Assembly (NCBI RefSeq): GCF_900099995.1
Contig: NZ_FNCZ01000005.1
Span: 167,973-231,972 of the forward strand
Direction: 5' to 3'
From: Winogradskyella thalassocola
GTDB taxonomy: Bacteria > Bacteroidota > Bacteroidia > Flavobacteriales > Flavobacteriaceae
DNA length: 64,000 nt
Under the pieces are notes generated by a model. It was not told the origin of the DNA, did not search any database, and was given only the letters and a program-made list of their open reading frames with translations. This document shows positions 18,201 to 25,784 of this stretch, in pieces. Positions within the stretch are counted from its first letter, which is position 1; each line of letters starts with the position of its first letter. The position numbers and the translations under genes were made by a program.

Positions 18201-18249
18201 GCACCATAACGCACCACGTTGCACCATTACGCTACATAAAGCACCATTT
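18201..18249. repeat. Phased 10-bp repeats GCACCA (possible recombinase/Xis arm sites)
   Basis: GCACCA occurs at 18201, 18211, 18221 and 18241, with a degenerate copy (GCTACA) at 18231. The exact 10-base step puts every copy on the same helical face. The array lies between the candidate att site and the excisionase-like gene. Confidence 0.6.
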
Positions 18250-18615
18250 ATGAGCAGTAATTTATACATCCCGAAAACTTGTAAGCATTGCGGAAATGCT
18301 TTTACAGCACGTACAACAGTAACTAAATACTGTGGTAATTCTTGCGCTAAAAAAGCCTATAAGGCCAGAAAGCGTAAAGAAAAAATTCAATCAACTCTTA
18401 ATGCAGATATGAAGCAAAAGAATGAAGTGATTGAGGTTCAAAATACAAATGCTGTAAACAATAAAGATTTTTTAAGCGTTACAGAGGCTTCTCAATTAAT
18501 TGGTGTTAGTAGATGGACCATTCAAAGAATGATTCAACAAGGACGTTTAAAAGCTGTTCCTTTCGGAAGAAAACGTATTGTAGCCAGATGGCAAATAGAA
18601 AACCTTTTTAATTAG
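18250..18615 (+). CDS. Excisionase-like HTH protein with N-terminal zinc-ribbon
   Basis: The 121-residue protein begins MSSNLYIPKTCKHCG. Paired cysteines (CKHCG and YCGNSC) suggest a small zinc ribbon followed by a basic patch KKAYKARKRK. The C-terminal part, FLSVTEASQLIGVSRWTIQ, is a MerR/excisionase-type HTH. It should bind DNA and help or direct the recombinase encoded six bases downstream. The longer frame from 18109 would translate the phased repeat array and the att-like region, so the ATG at 18250 is preferred. Confidence 0.75.
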   Translation: MSSNLYIPKTCKHCGNAFTARTTVTKYCGNSCAKKAYKARKRKEKIQSTLNADMKQKNEVIEVQNTNAVNNKDFLSVTEASQLIGVSRWTIQRMIQQGRLKAVPFGRKRIVARWQIENLFN

Positions 18616-18621
18616 CATCCT

Positions 18622-19716
18622 ATGAAAGTAACATTAAGACAACGCAAGAAGAATGACAAAATAAGTTTGTATTTAGATTACTATCATAAAGGCAAACGTA
18701 AAACCGAATATTTGCGTTTATACCTTACACCTAACCCTAAAACTAAAACCGAAAGAGAGGTTAACAAGAAAACCAAACAATTAGCGGAAACTATTTGCGC
18801 TCAACGACAGATTGAAATTCAAAACGGTATTTATGGATTCCAAGATATTGAGAAATTAAAAGGGAGTTTTATTACTTATGTAACAGCATTAGCAGAGAAA
18901 AAGAATACAAGCTCTGGTAACTATGGTAATTGGAACAGTATGTTAAAACATCTAAAAACTTTTTGTCCAACAGACGTAAGTTTTCAAGATATTGATAAGG
19001 ATTTTGTAGAACGGTTTAAAGAGTATTTAGATAAGGATGCTATGGCAAGAGCAGGTAAAAAATTATCTCAAAACTCTAAATATTCCTATTATGGAAAATT
19101 TAATGCAGCATTAAAACAAGCTGTTAAAGATGGTATTTTAAGAATAAACCCAGCAAATGGTGTTGAGTATTTTAAACAAGGTGAACCTCAACGAGAGTTT
19201 TTAACTTTGGATGAATTACAAATAGCAGTTAACACAGAATGTGAGTTACCACTTTTAAAAAGTGCTTTTATATTTTCTGCGCTTACCGGTTTACGTTGGT
19301 CAGATATTGAAAAACTGATTTGGTCAGAAATTCAACATTCTAAAGAAATGGGCTATTATATTCGTTTCAGACAAAAGAAAACAAAAGGAGTTGAAACTTT
19401 ACCTATTTCAGACCAAGCGGCAGAACTGTTAGGAGATAAAGGTAAACCTGAAGAAAAAGTTTTTCAAGGTTTACATTATAGTGCTTGGTCAAATTTAAAG
19501 TTGCAACAATGGATGCTTAAAGCAGGAATAACAAAAAATATCACGTTCCATTGTGCGCGTCATACCTATGCAACTTTACAATTAACTTTAGGAACAGATA
19601 TTTATACAGTTTCAAAGTTGTTGGGTCATAAGGAATTGAGAACTACACAGATTTATGCCAAAGTAATTGATGATAAAAAGAAAGAAGCTGCTAACCGTAT
19701 TCAACTGGATTTATAA
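18622..19716 (+). CDS. int: Tyrosine recombinase/integrase
   Basis: The 364-residue protein has an N-terminal SAM-like core-binding domain and a C-terminal catalytic domain. The catalytic arginine is in TGLRWSDI (near 223), HCARH supplies H-x-x-R (near 311), GHKEL the second His and TQIYAKV the nucleophile Tyr (near 344). All are present, so the enzyme is probably active. It forms a unit with the upstream excisionase-like gene and overlaps the next gene by one base. Confidence 0.93.
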   Translation: MKVTLRQRKKNDKISLYLDYYHKGKRKTEYLRLYLTPNPKTKTEREVNKKTKQLAETICAQRQIEIQNGIYGFQDIEKLKGSFITYVTALAEKKNTSSGNYGNWNSMLKHLKTFCPTDVSFQDIDKDFVERFKEYLDKDAMARAGKKLSQNSKYSYYGKFNAALKQAVKDGILRINPANGVEYFKQGEPQREFLTLDELQIAVNTECELPLLKSAFIFSALTGLRWSDIEKLIWSEIQHSKEMGYYIRFRQKKTKGVETLPISDQAAELLGDKGKPEEKVFQGLHYSAWSNLKLQQWMLKAGITKNITFHCARHTYATLQLTLGTDIYTVSKLLGHKELRTTQIYAKVIDDKKKEAANRIQLDL

Positions 19717-20663
19717 TGAAAGGAAGTATGTTTTCAAGTTTAGTTTATATAACCAATGGCCTACATAGAGATAATAGAAAGGAAAAGGATTTTAAGCACT
19801 TATTGTCTGATTTCAAATTGAATCCAAAAGCTAATAATGCGGTTTTTAAAGTAAACTTTAAAAAGCCTTTAAATGCTAAAAAAGAATACTACCAAAAGCT
19901 GATATTTAATGAAACAGAAAAGACAGTAGTATCATTTGTAAAGGAATTTCCTGAAAATGCTACAGTTCCAGAAAATAAATACAGTTTTACTATTCTGCTT
20001 AACAAGTTTGATAAGTACTTAAATGACATCGCAAATTATATAAATAATAGAGCGATAACAGCAGATTTTAATATTGACGACAATTATATCATCAACTACT
20101 TAAAAGTATCTGTAATCCGATTATATGCTGAACTGCAAGAACAATATGGTCAGTTTTCAGAAGATTCAAAATTCACAATTTTAGAAATAGCTGAAAAATA
20201 TTTTAATGACACAACGTTTGATATTAATCAGATAGAAAAAGCGAACACAAAAAAAACAGTTACTAAAAAAGAACCGAGAGTTACAGCAAAACCAAAAACC
20301 TCTTTCGGTTATAAAAGCAAAGACACCTCAACCTTATTAACTGTACTAAAGCAATTAAACCTAAAAATTGATTTGTTAGATAATCGTTCAACTGTTGAGC
20401 AATTTCAAGAACTATTATTATCTAAAGATTTTACAGTAGTAGATTTTCAAATTTATCTTCAATGCGAAACCACACAGTTTAGTTACGTGGTAAAAAAGCT
20501 AAAACCATTTTTTAATAGTTTCAATCCTACTTCAATTGAACGCTCTGGTAAATTTAGAACTAAAACAGATACACCTTTAAGAGCAAATAATCTTCACAAA
20601 AACAAAGTTCACAACCCAAAAGAAAAGGAAGAAATAGATAAAATCATCCAACAACTGCAATAA
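19716..20663 (+). CDS. Element protein of unknown function
   Basis: The start overlaps the integrase stop, so it is co-transcribed and probably translationally coupled. The 315-residue protein has a helical N-terminal half, a basic linker (KKTVTKKEPRVTAKPKT) and a C-terminal part with CETTQFSYVVKKLKPFFN. Similar proteins accompany integrases in Bacteroidota elements and may match DUF6617, a name given from memory. No catalytic residues were recognised. Confidence 0.7.
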   Translation: MKGSMFSSLVYITNGLHRDNRKEKDFKHLLSDFKLNPKANNAVFKVNFKKPLNAKKEYYQKLIFNETEKTVVSFVKEFPENATVPENKYSFTILLNKFDKYLNDIANYINNRAITADFNIDDNYIINYLKVSVIRLYAELQEQYGQFSEDSKFTILEIAEKYFNDTTFDINQIEKANTKKTVTKKEPRVTAKPKTSFGYKSKDTSTLLTVLKQLNLKIDLLDNRSTVEQFQELLLSKDFTVVDFQIYLQCETTQFSYVVKKLKPFFNSFNPTSIERSGKFRTKTDTPLRANNLHKNKVHNPKEKEEIDKIIQQLQ

Positions 20664-20665
20664 AA

Positions 20666-20722
20666 AACAGTAAGAATAGTAAGAAACCTTACTGTTGTCT
20701 TACCCTTGCTTTACACTCTTAC
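20666..20722. repeat. GTAAG/CTTAC repeat cluster upstream of HTH genes
   Basis: AACAGTAAG at 20666 pairs with CTTACTGTT at 20688 (nine bases, loop 13). More copies of the word occur at 20679 (GTAAG), 20699 and 20718 (CTTAC). The cluster may be a terminator, operator or iteron-like site between the integrase unit and the replication-type genes. Confidence 0.4.
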
Positions 20723-20775
20723 TAAAATAGGAAAGCCAATTTTAAACCTTTGTCCTGTTCTTGAAAACCAAGAAT

Positions 20776-20793
20776 GACATTTGGCCAGATGTC
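20776..20793. promoter_or_regulatory. Imperfect 18-bp palindrome, possible operator
   Basis: GACATTTGGCCAGATGTC is a palindrome apart from one mismatched base pair on each side of a GGCC centre. It lies about 27 bases before the first small HTH gene and could bind that protein or another regulator. Confidence 0.4.
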
Positions 20794-20819
20794 CTCATTT
20801 ATTTAAAACAAAATAAACG

Positions 20820-21122
20820 ATGGACACAAATATCATCGAAAAGTTAGACCGCATTGAAAAACTCTTATTAGAGCAACAAACAATGCAAAAGCAAGTATTG
20901 AACTTCAATGAAACTTGCAAGTATTTAGAACTATCACAATCGCACTTGTATAAACTTACAAGTACGGGAGCCATTCCACATTATAAACCGAATGGAAAAA
21001 AAATCTATTTCCAACGTCAGGAGTTAGACCAATGGTTACTACGTAACCGTATGGATTCCCAAGATGAAATCGAACAGCAAGCTGCCGATTACCTAATCAA
21101 AAAAGGAAAGGTAAAGTTATGA
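20820..21122 (+). CDS. Excisionase-family HTH protein (AlpA/MerR type)
   Basis: The 100-residue protein has an N-terminal coiled stretch (EKLDRIEKLLLEQQTMQKQ) and a C-terminal HTH with TCKYLELSQSHLYKLTSTG and YFQRQELDQWL. This is the usual small DNA-binding protein of Bacteroidota mobile elements. It overlaps the next gene by four bases. It may act as an excision factor or activate the downstream primase genes. Confidence 0.8.
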   Translation: MDTNIIEKLDRIEKLLLEQQTMQKQVLNFNETCKYLELSQSHLYKLTSTGAIPHYKPNGKKIYFQRQELDQWLLRNRMDSQDEIEQQAADYLIKKGKVKL

Positions 21123-21415
21123 CTGAAATAATCGATTTACTCTTGGCACTCTCACAAGAGATTAAGGACATAAAAGCACGTATCGAATTAATAAGAGCAA
21201 CGAGAGCAGAGTGCTTAAAAGATACGTGGATTGACAATCAGGACGTATTGCAAACGCTACATATTAGCCAACGCACACTACAAACATTCCGTTCAAATGG
21301 TACGCTTCCATATAGCAAGATACAAGGTAAATTTTATTACAAGGTATCTGATATAGAGGAACTATTACAGAGCAATTATTATAACCCAAATTTCAAATGC
21401 GATGGTAATAAGTAG
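21119..21415 (+). CDS. Second small HTH protein
   Basis: The 98-residue protein repeats the architecture of its neighbour: helix first, then HTH with DVLQTLHISQRTLQTFRSNG and a beta-hairpin wing (YSKIQGKFYYKVSDIEELL). Its start overlaps the preceding stop and its end overlaps the next start, so the four genes from 20820 form one operon. Confidence 0.8.
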   Translation: MTEIIDLLLALSQEIKDIKARIELIRATRAECLKDTWIDNQDVLQTLHISQRTLQTFRSNGTLPYSKIQGKFYYKVSDIEELLQSNYYNPNFKCDGNK

Positions 21416-22310
21416 AGAAAATATCTTGAAGAAAACGCATTACGGTTTAAATATCTATGCGTATGTATTAAGACAGTATTATTCTGAAACAACAGTCCTT
21501 TCCTTAAAAGGAAGGGACTGCGGGGTAACCCGTAACCCTTTTAACGGTGGTAAATCAACATTACAAATTAATGTTGTTGAAAATAAAGCAATACATTATG
21601 ATACAGAACTAACCGATTTTAAAGGTGATGTTTTTGATTTTGCATCCTATCATTTTAAACTCGTAGATGATGAAGAATTATTACTTAAAATCAACACTGA
21701 ATTACATCTAAATCTTGAAGTTAAAAAAGAAAATGAATTGTCTTGGTTAGATGATCCCGATGATACTTGGTATGCTTACAGCAGTTTTTATAAAGCACCA
21801 ATTAGAAATGTATTTCCAAATCAAAAAGTAAGATTACATCAAATATTTGAGCGTATTACAAGCGATAAGTATAAAAGTATCACAGAACAATTCAGAGCGA
21901 TTAAAGACCCAAAAGAAGCACGAAAATTTAAAGCAAATCATTTTGATTATGTAACATTTTCAGGTGTGTTTTCTAAACGAAATGATGATAGTTTAATTGA
22001 GCATTCATCATTACTGACAATCGATTTTGACCATTTAGAAAATCTTGAAGAACTAAAACAACAATTATTAAACGATGAATATTTCGAAACCGAATTGCTG
22101 TTTACATCACCTTCAGGAGAAGGCTTAAAATGGATAATTAGAATCGATTTATCCAAAGTGTCACACAATGAATATTTTATTGCGGTGGCCAATTATATAA
22201 AACATACATATAACATAGAGGTTGACCAATCAGGTAAAGACATTTCCAGAGCGTGTTTTTTATCCCACGATCCATTGGCATTCCTACATAAAAGACATCA
22301 AAAGTTATGA
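21402..22310 (+). CDS. BT4734/VirE N-terminal primase-like protein
   Basis: The 302-residue protein has a CHC2/zinc-like opening (CGVTRNPFNGGKSTLQINV), then a domain with LLTIDFDHL and SPSGEGLKWIIRI, and SRACFLSHDP near the end. These fit the BT4734-type domain, a relative of archaeo-eukaryotic primases, with DFD as the likely metal motif. It overlaps both neighbours and pairs with the downstream DUF3987 protein. A replication role for the excised element is inferred. Confidence 0.7.
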   Translation: MVISRENILKKTHYGLNIYAYVLRQYYSETTVLSLKGRDCGVTRNPFNGGKSTLQINVVENKAIHYDTELTDFKGDVFDFASYHFKLVDDEELLLKINTELHLNLEVKKENELSWLDDPDDTWYAYSSFYKAPIRNVFPNQKVRLHQIFERITSDKYKSITEQFRAIKDPKEARKFKANHFDYVTFSGVFSKRNDDSLIEHSSLLTIDFDHLENLEELKQQLLNDEYFETELLFTSPSGEGLKWIIRIDLSKVSHNEYFIAVANYIKHTYNIEVDQSGKDISRACFLSHDPLAFLHKRHQKL

Positions 22311-24043
22311 CAAAAATATTTAACCCAAAAGATTGGTTAACTGTTCCAGAGCCAAAAGAAGTAACTAAAAAACCAATCAACAACAACTCTACGATGGTTG
22401 TTGTAAATGATATTGAAACATATATCAACGCATTAGGACAATCAGGTATCGATATTACAGATACTTATGATAAATGGCGTGATATTGGTTTTGCTATTTC
22501 AGAAGAATACGGAGAAGCTGGACGTGATTACTACCATAGAATAAGTAAAAATTATTCTGGCTACGACCATAAAGAATGCGACGAACAGTATAATAAATGC
22601 TTACAGGCAAAAGGACACGGTATAAGCATAGCAACATTATACCACCATTTACATCAAGTTGGTATTAAACCACAACAGCAACAACAAGTTGTTGAAGTGT
22701 TGCAACAGTCAGAAGAAGTAAAACAGCCACTGCCAACAATACCAACAACAGTTTACAGCAATATTCCGACATTTTTACAACAAGTAACACAGCCATCAAG
22801 CAGTAATGAAGAACGTGATATTTTATTGTTGGGTGCATTAACAGCGTTTAGTGCTTGTTTTCCAAAATTGTTTGGTGTGTACGACCAACGCAAGGTATTT
22901 AGTAACTTGTATTTATTTGTTACAGCACCAGCTTCAGCAGGAAAAGGAAGATTAAACCAAATTAAAAATTTGGTAAATCCTGTTCACAAACAACAACGTG
23001 AACAATCCAAAATCCTAAAACAACAACATCAAGTTGAAATGGCAACTTATAATATGAATAAGGGTAAAAGTGAAACAATGGAAAAACCAAATAAACCACC
23101 TGAAAGGATGTTGTTTATTCCTGCCAACAATAGCGTTACGGGTGTTTATCAATTAATATCTGACAATGAAGGTAGAGGGTTAATTTTTGAAACTGAAGGT
23201 GATACTTTAGCACAAGCCTTTAAAAGTGATTACGGTAATTATTCCGATGGTTTTCGTAAAGCATTCCACCACGAAACCATTAGTTATTATCGAAGAACAG
23301 ATAGAGAATATGTAGATATTGAAAGACCTTGTTTGTCAACAGTATTGTCAGGTACACCAAAGCAAATTCAAGCATTGGTTCCAAATGCTGAAAATGGGTT
23401 GTTTAGTCGTTTTATGTTTTATTATATGAATATCAAACCAACTTGGAAAAACGTTTTTCAAACAGGCACAGCAAATGGTTTAGATGAATACTATGACCAA
23501 TTAGGAAAAGATTTTTTTGAGCTATACAAAACCTTAAAAAACAATCCAGCTATTGAAGTAAGGCTAACAACAGAGCAACAACAAAAATTCAATGTGTTTT
23601 TTGAAAAGTTACAAACCAAATATCTCAACTTACAACCAGATGATTATATCGCAACAGTAAGGCGTTTAGGCTTAATTGCATTTAGAATTATAATGTTATT
23701 TTCTGTATTTCGAATTATGGAAGATGGTGATGTCAACCAAGTGAGGTATTGTGAAGATGTAGATTTTGAAAACACATTGGAAATGATTAGCGTGTTAGTA
23801 AAGCATAGTAGTAAGGTTTTTAACGATTTACCTATGGAACAAAAGCAAGTAAAACGAGCCAATCGAAAAGAACGTTTTTTAGATGCGTTACCTCATCAAT
23901 TTTCAAGACAAGATTATCTAAATATAGCCGACAAAAACAAAATACCCCACAAAACAGCAGAAGGCTATATTACCAAATTTGTTGATGCAGGTTTAATACA
24001 TCGAGAAGCACACAACAATTATACAAATCCTGCAAAAACATAA
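22307..24043 (+). CDS. PriCT-2/DUF3987 replication-type protein
   Basis: The 578-residue protein starts with a primase C-terminal segment (DTYDKWRDIGFAISEEYGEA), then a Gln-rich linker. A DUF3987 domain follows with APASAGKGRL, a Walker A-like loop, near residue 210. The end looks like a small winged helix (FVDAGLIHREAHNNY). Such proteins follow BT4734-type primases in Bacteroidota elements and are thought to serve as helicase-like replication proteins. This is the last gene of the core operon. Confidence 0.75.
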   Translation: MTKIFNPKDWLTVPEPKEVTKKPINNNSTMVVVNDIETYINALGQSGIDITDTYDKWRDIGFAISEEYGEAGRDYYHRISKNYSGYDHKECDEQYNKCLQAKGHGISIATLYHHLHQVGIKPQQQQQVVEVLQQSEEVKQPLPTIPTTVYSNIPTFLQQVTQPSSSNEERDILLLGALTAFSACFPKLFGVYDQRKVFSNLYLFVTAPASAGKGRLNQIKNLVNPVHKQQREQSKILKQQHQVEMATYNMNKGKSETMEKPNKPPERMLFIPANNSVTGVYQLISDNEGRGLIFETEGDTLAQAFKSDYGNYSDGFRKAFHHETISYYRRTDREYVDIERPCLSTVLSGTPKQIQALVPNAENGLFSRFMFYYMNIKPTWKNVFQTGTANGLDEYYDQLGKDFFELYKTLKNNPAIEVRLTTEQQQKFNVFFEKLQTKYLNLQPDDYIATVRRLGLIAFRIIMLFSVFRIMEDGDVNQVRYCEDVDFENTLEMISVLVKHSSKVFNDLPMEQKQVKRANRKERFLDALPHQFSRQDYLNIADKNKIPHKTAEGYITKFVDAGLIHREAHNNYTNPAKT

Positions 24044-24164
24044 TTCAGGATTTTGAGGATTTAAGGATAAAATTGATAGGACTTCCTTAAATCCTTAACT
24101 TCCTCATTCCCTTGTTAATAACTGTTAATATCTTTTTCTTACTTCTTTCTTTCCTTTTCTTAAA

Positions 24165-24188
24165 TTAGACAAAATTTGACAAGTCTAA
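24165..24188. promoter_or_regulatory. Candidate operator of the XRE regulator
   Basis: TTAGAC and GTCTAA form inverted arms around a 12-base spacer immediately before the XRE gene. The spacing and position fit autoregulation by an XRE dimer. GTCTAAAT also occurs before the next transcription unit at 29805. Confidence 0.45.
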
Positions 24189-24199
24189 ATAATTCTATT

Positions 24200-24508
24200 A
24201 TGGAGTTTGGAGAGTATATACGTTCATTGCGTGAAAAGCACAATTTACTATTAAGAGAAATGGCTGCAAACCTAAATATGGATGTTGCCTATTTAAGCAA
24301 AATAGAACGTGGAAATCGTATAGCAAGACGCGAACAAGTAGTCGCTTTTGCTAAAACATTAAAAGAAGACGAGAATGAATTAATTAAGCTATGGATGTCG
24401 GAACAAATTGTACTAATGCTAAAAAATGAAAAAGAGCGTACGGAAATCCTCAAAATAGCTGAAGAAAAAATTAGTAAGATTGTTAAAAAGGGTAAGAATT
24501 TAAAGTGA
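24200..24508 (+). CDS. XRE-family regulator of the Argonaute operon
   Basis: The 102-residue protein is a Cro/C1-type HTH (MEFGEYIRSLREKHNLLLRE, then LNMDVAYLSKIERGNRIARRE) with a helical tail of about 35 residues. The TTG at 24176 is possible, but the ATG at 24200 starts the HTH helix and leaves the inverted repeat free to act as operator. Similar small XRE proteins control restriction and other defence operons. Its stop lies three bases before the HEPN gene, so it is the first gene of the operon. Confidence 0.8.
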   Translation: MEFGEYIRSLREKHNLLLREMAANLNMDVAYLSKIERGNRIARREQVVAFAKTLKEDENELIKLWMSEQIVLMLKNEKERTEILKIAEEKISKIVKKGKNLK

Positions 24509-24511
24509 TTT

Positions 24512-25762
24512 ATGTTTAAAGAGAATAAATATTATGGAGAGGTATGGTTCAAATCTGCAGAGGATGATAAATGCTTTTGTGTATTAGAGTTAATTAATGA
24601 TGAAGTACACATAACGACCAATTTATCAGAAAGATTACCTGCCTATCAAATAGAGTTAATTTATGGAGTTTTTACAGGTTTAGGCTATTTAACTTTTGTA
24701 AACTGCAAGATTAAAAACAGTAGCAATGGAATAGTAGAGACTAAAACTTATAAACCTAAATATACTTTTGCTTGTGCATATCATTTAATTGAACCTGTAG
24801 GTTTGAGAATTAATGAATTTCAAATTGACAATTTAGCAATTGTGAGTTGGGTTAGAAAAATGCATTGGTATAATTCTTTAGAAGACAAACTTGAAAAAGA
24901 GGATGACGTAATTCATAATACGAATATTGCTAAAGACTTATCTATAAAAATTACAAAATCAACATCATATACTTCTAACCACGATTTTTTTAGAATGGAC
25001 AATGTTGGATATGTTGATTTTAAATCAGAAAAAAGTTTGAGTATTCTTGAGAGTATAGATTTATATAATTCATTTCAAAAATTATTTCATTTTTTATACG
25101 GTAAGTCTGTACAATTTAAGGCTTTTAATTTCAAATGTTTAAGTTGTGGTAACTGGGCTTCGTTATATTATAAGGATGATTTCAACAAGGAAAACATATC
25201 TGGTTTTATCGCGCTTGACTATGATACTATTAAAGATGATTTATCTAATATAATTAAGCATTGGTATAACAATGAAGGTATAGGTTATTGTGCTGATATT
25301 ATCATCGAAAATTTACTCTCGGTTAAAACAAGTCATAGTAGACGATTTACAAATTCTTATTCAGCTTTTGAGGCTTATAGTTTGAAATTTGGAAACAAGA
25401 TGAAGAACTCATCTTTTGCCAAAGATTTATTAGAACAAAAGCAATTATTAGCCGATATAACTAATATACCTAAAGATGAGATTAAAATTTATGTATCAAA
25501 AATTGTACGTCATCGAGATTATTTAATACATCGTACTAAAACAAAAAACAATATTTTCACACAATTTGAATTATTGTATATATCGTTTCTCTTGGATTAT
25601 ATAGTTGGTATTGGTCTAATGAAACAAATGGATGCTTCCGAAAAAATTATTGAAAAGATTATAGGTAGAGCCAAATCTACATATCAAGATATGCAGTCTG
25701 TAAATAAATTATTAAATAAAGATTTATTAGAAAGTACTAATCAAAAAGCACCAAATATGTAA
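24512..25762 (+). CDS. ApeA-like HEPN protein
   Basis: The 416-residue protein begins GEVWFKSAEDDKCFCVLEL, an N-terminal beta domain like that of ApeA-type proteins. The C-terminal helical part has an SAFEAYSLKFG helix (near 284) and the motif RDYLIH at 335-340, an R-x4-H HEPN ribonuclease signature. CLSCG at 209-213 could be half of a metal site. ApeA is a HEPN abortive-infection protein; here the gene sits in an operon with an Argonaute, 22 bases upstream of it. Function as a defence RNase is inferred. Confidence 0.65.
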   Translation: MFKENKYYGEVWFKSAEDDKCFCVLELINDEVHITTNLSERLPAYQIELIYGVFTGLGYLTFVNCKIKNSSNGIVETKTYKPKYTFACAYHLIEPVGLRINEFQIDNLAIVSWVRKMHWYNSLEDKLEKEDDVIHNTNIAKDLSIKITKSTSYTSNHDFFRMDNVGYVDFKSEKSLSILESIDLYNSFQKLFHFLYGKSVQFKAFNFKCLSCGNWASLYYKDDFNKENISGFIALDYDTIKDDLSNIIKHWYNNEGIGYCADIIIENLLSVKTSHSRRFTNSYSAFEAYSLKFGNKMKNSSFAKDLLEQKQLLADITNIPKDEIKIYVSKIVRHRDYLIHRTKTKNNIFTQFELLYISFLLDYIVGIGLMKQMDASEKIIEKIIGRAKSTYQDMQSVNKLLNKDLLESTNQKAPNM

Positions 25763-25784
25763 AACCCAAAACACCTCATTACTT

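Noticed and set aside
18109..18249. Longer N-terminal extension of the excisionase-like HTH protein
   Set aside because: It would translate the candidate att region and the phased GCACCA repeats; the ATG at 18250 begins the conserved zinc-ribbon part.
18201..18249. CRISPR-like repeat array
   Set aside because: The repeats are 6-10 bases with no spacers; no cas genes are present.
24176..24199. TTG start of the XRE regulator
   Set aside because: It overlaps the inverted repeat; the ATG at 24200 begins the HTH.
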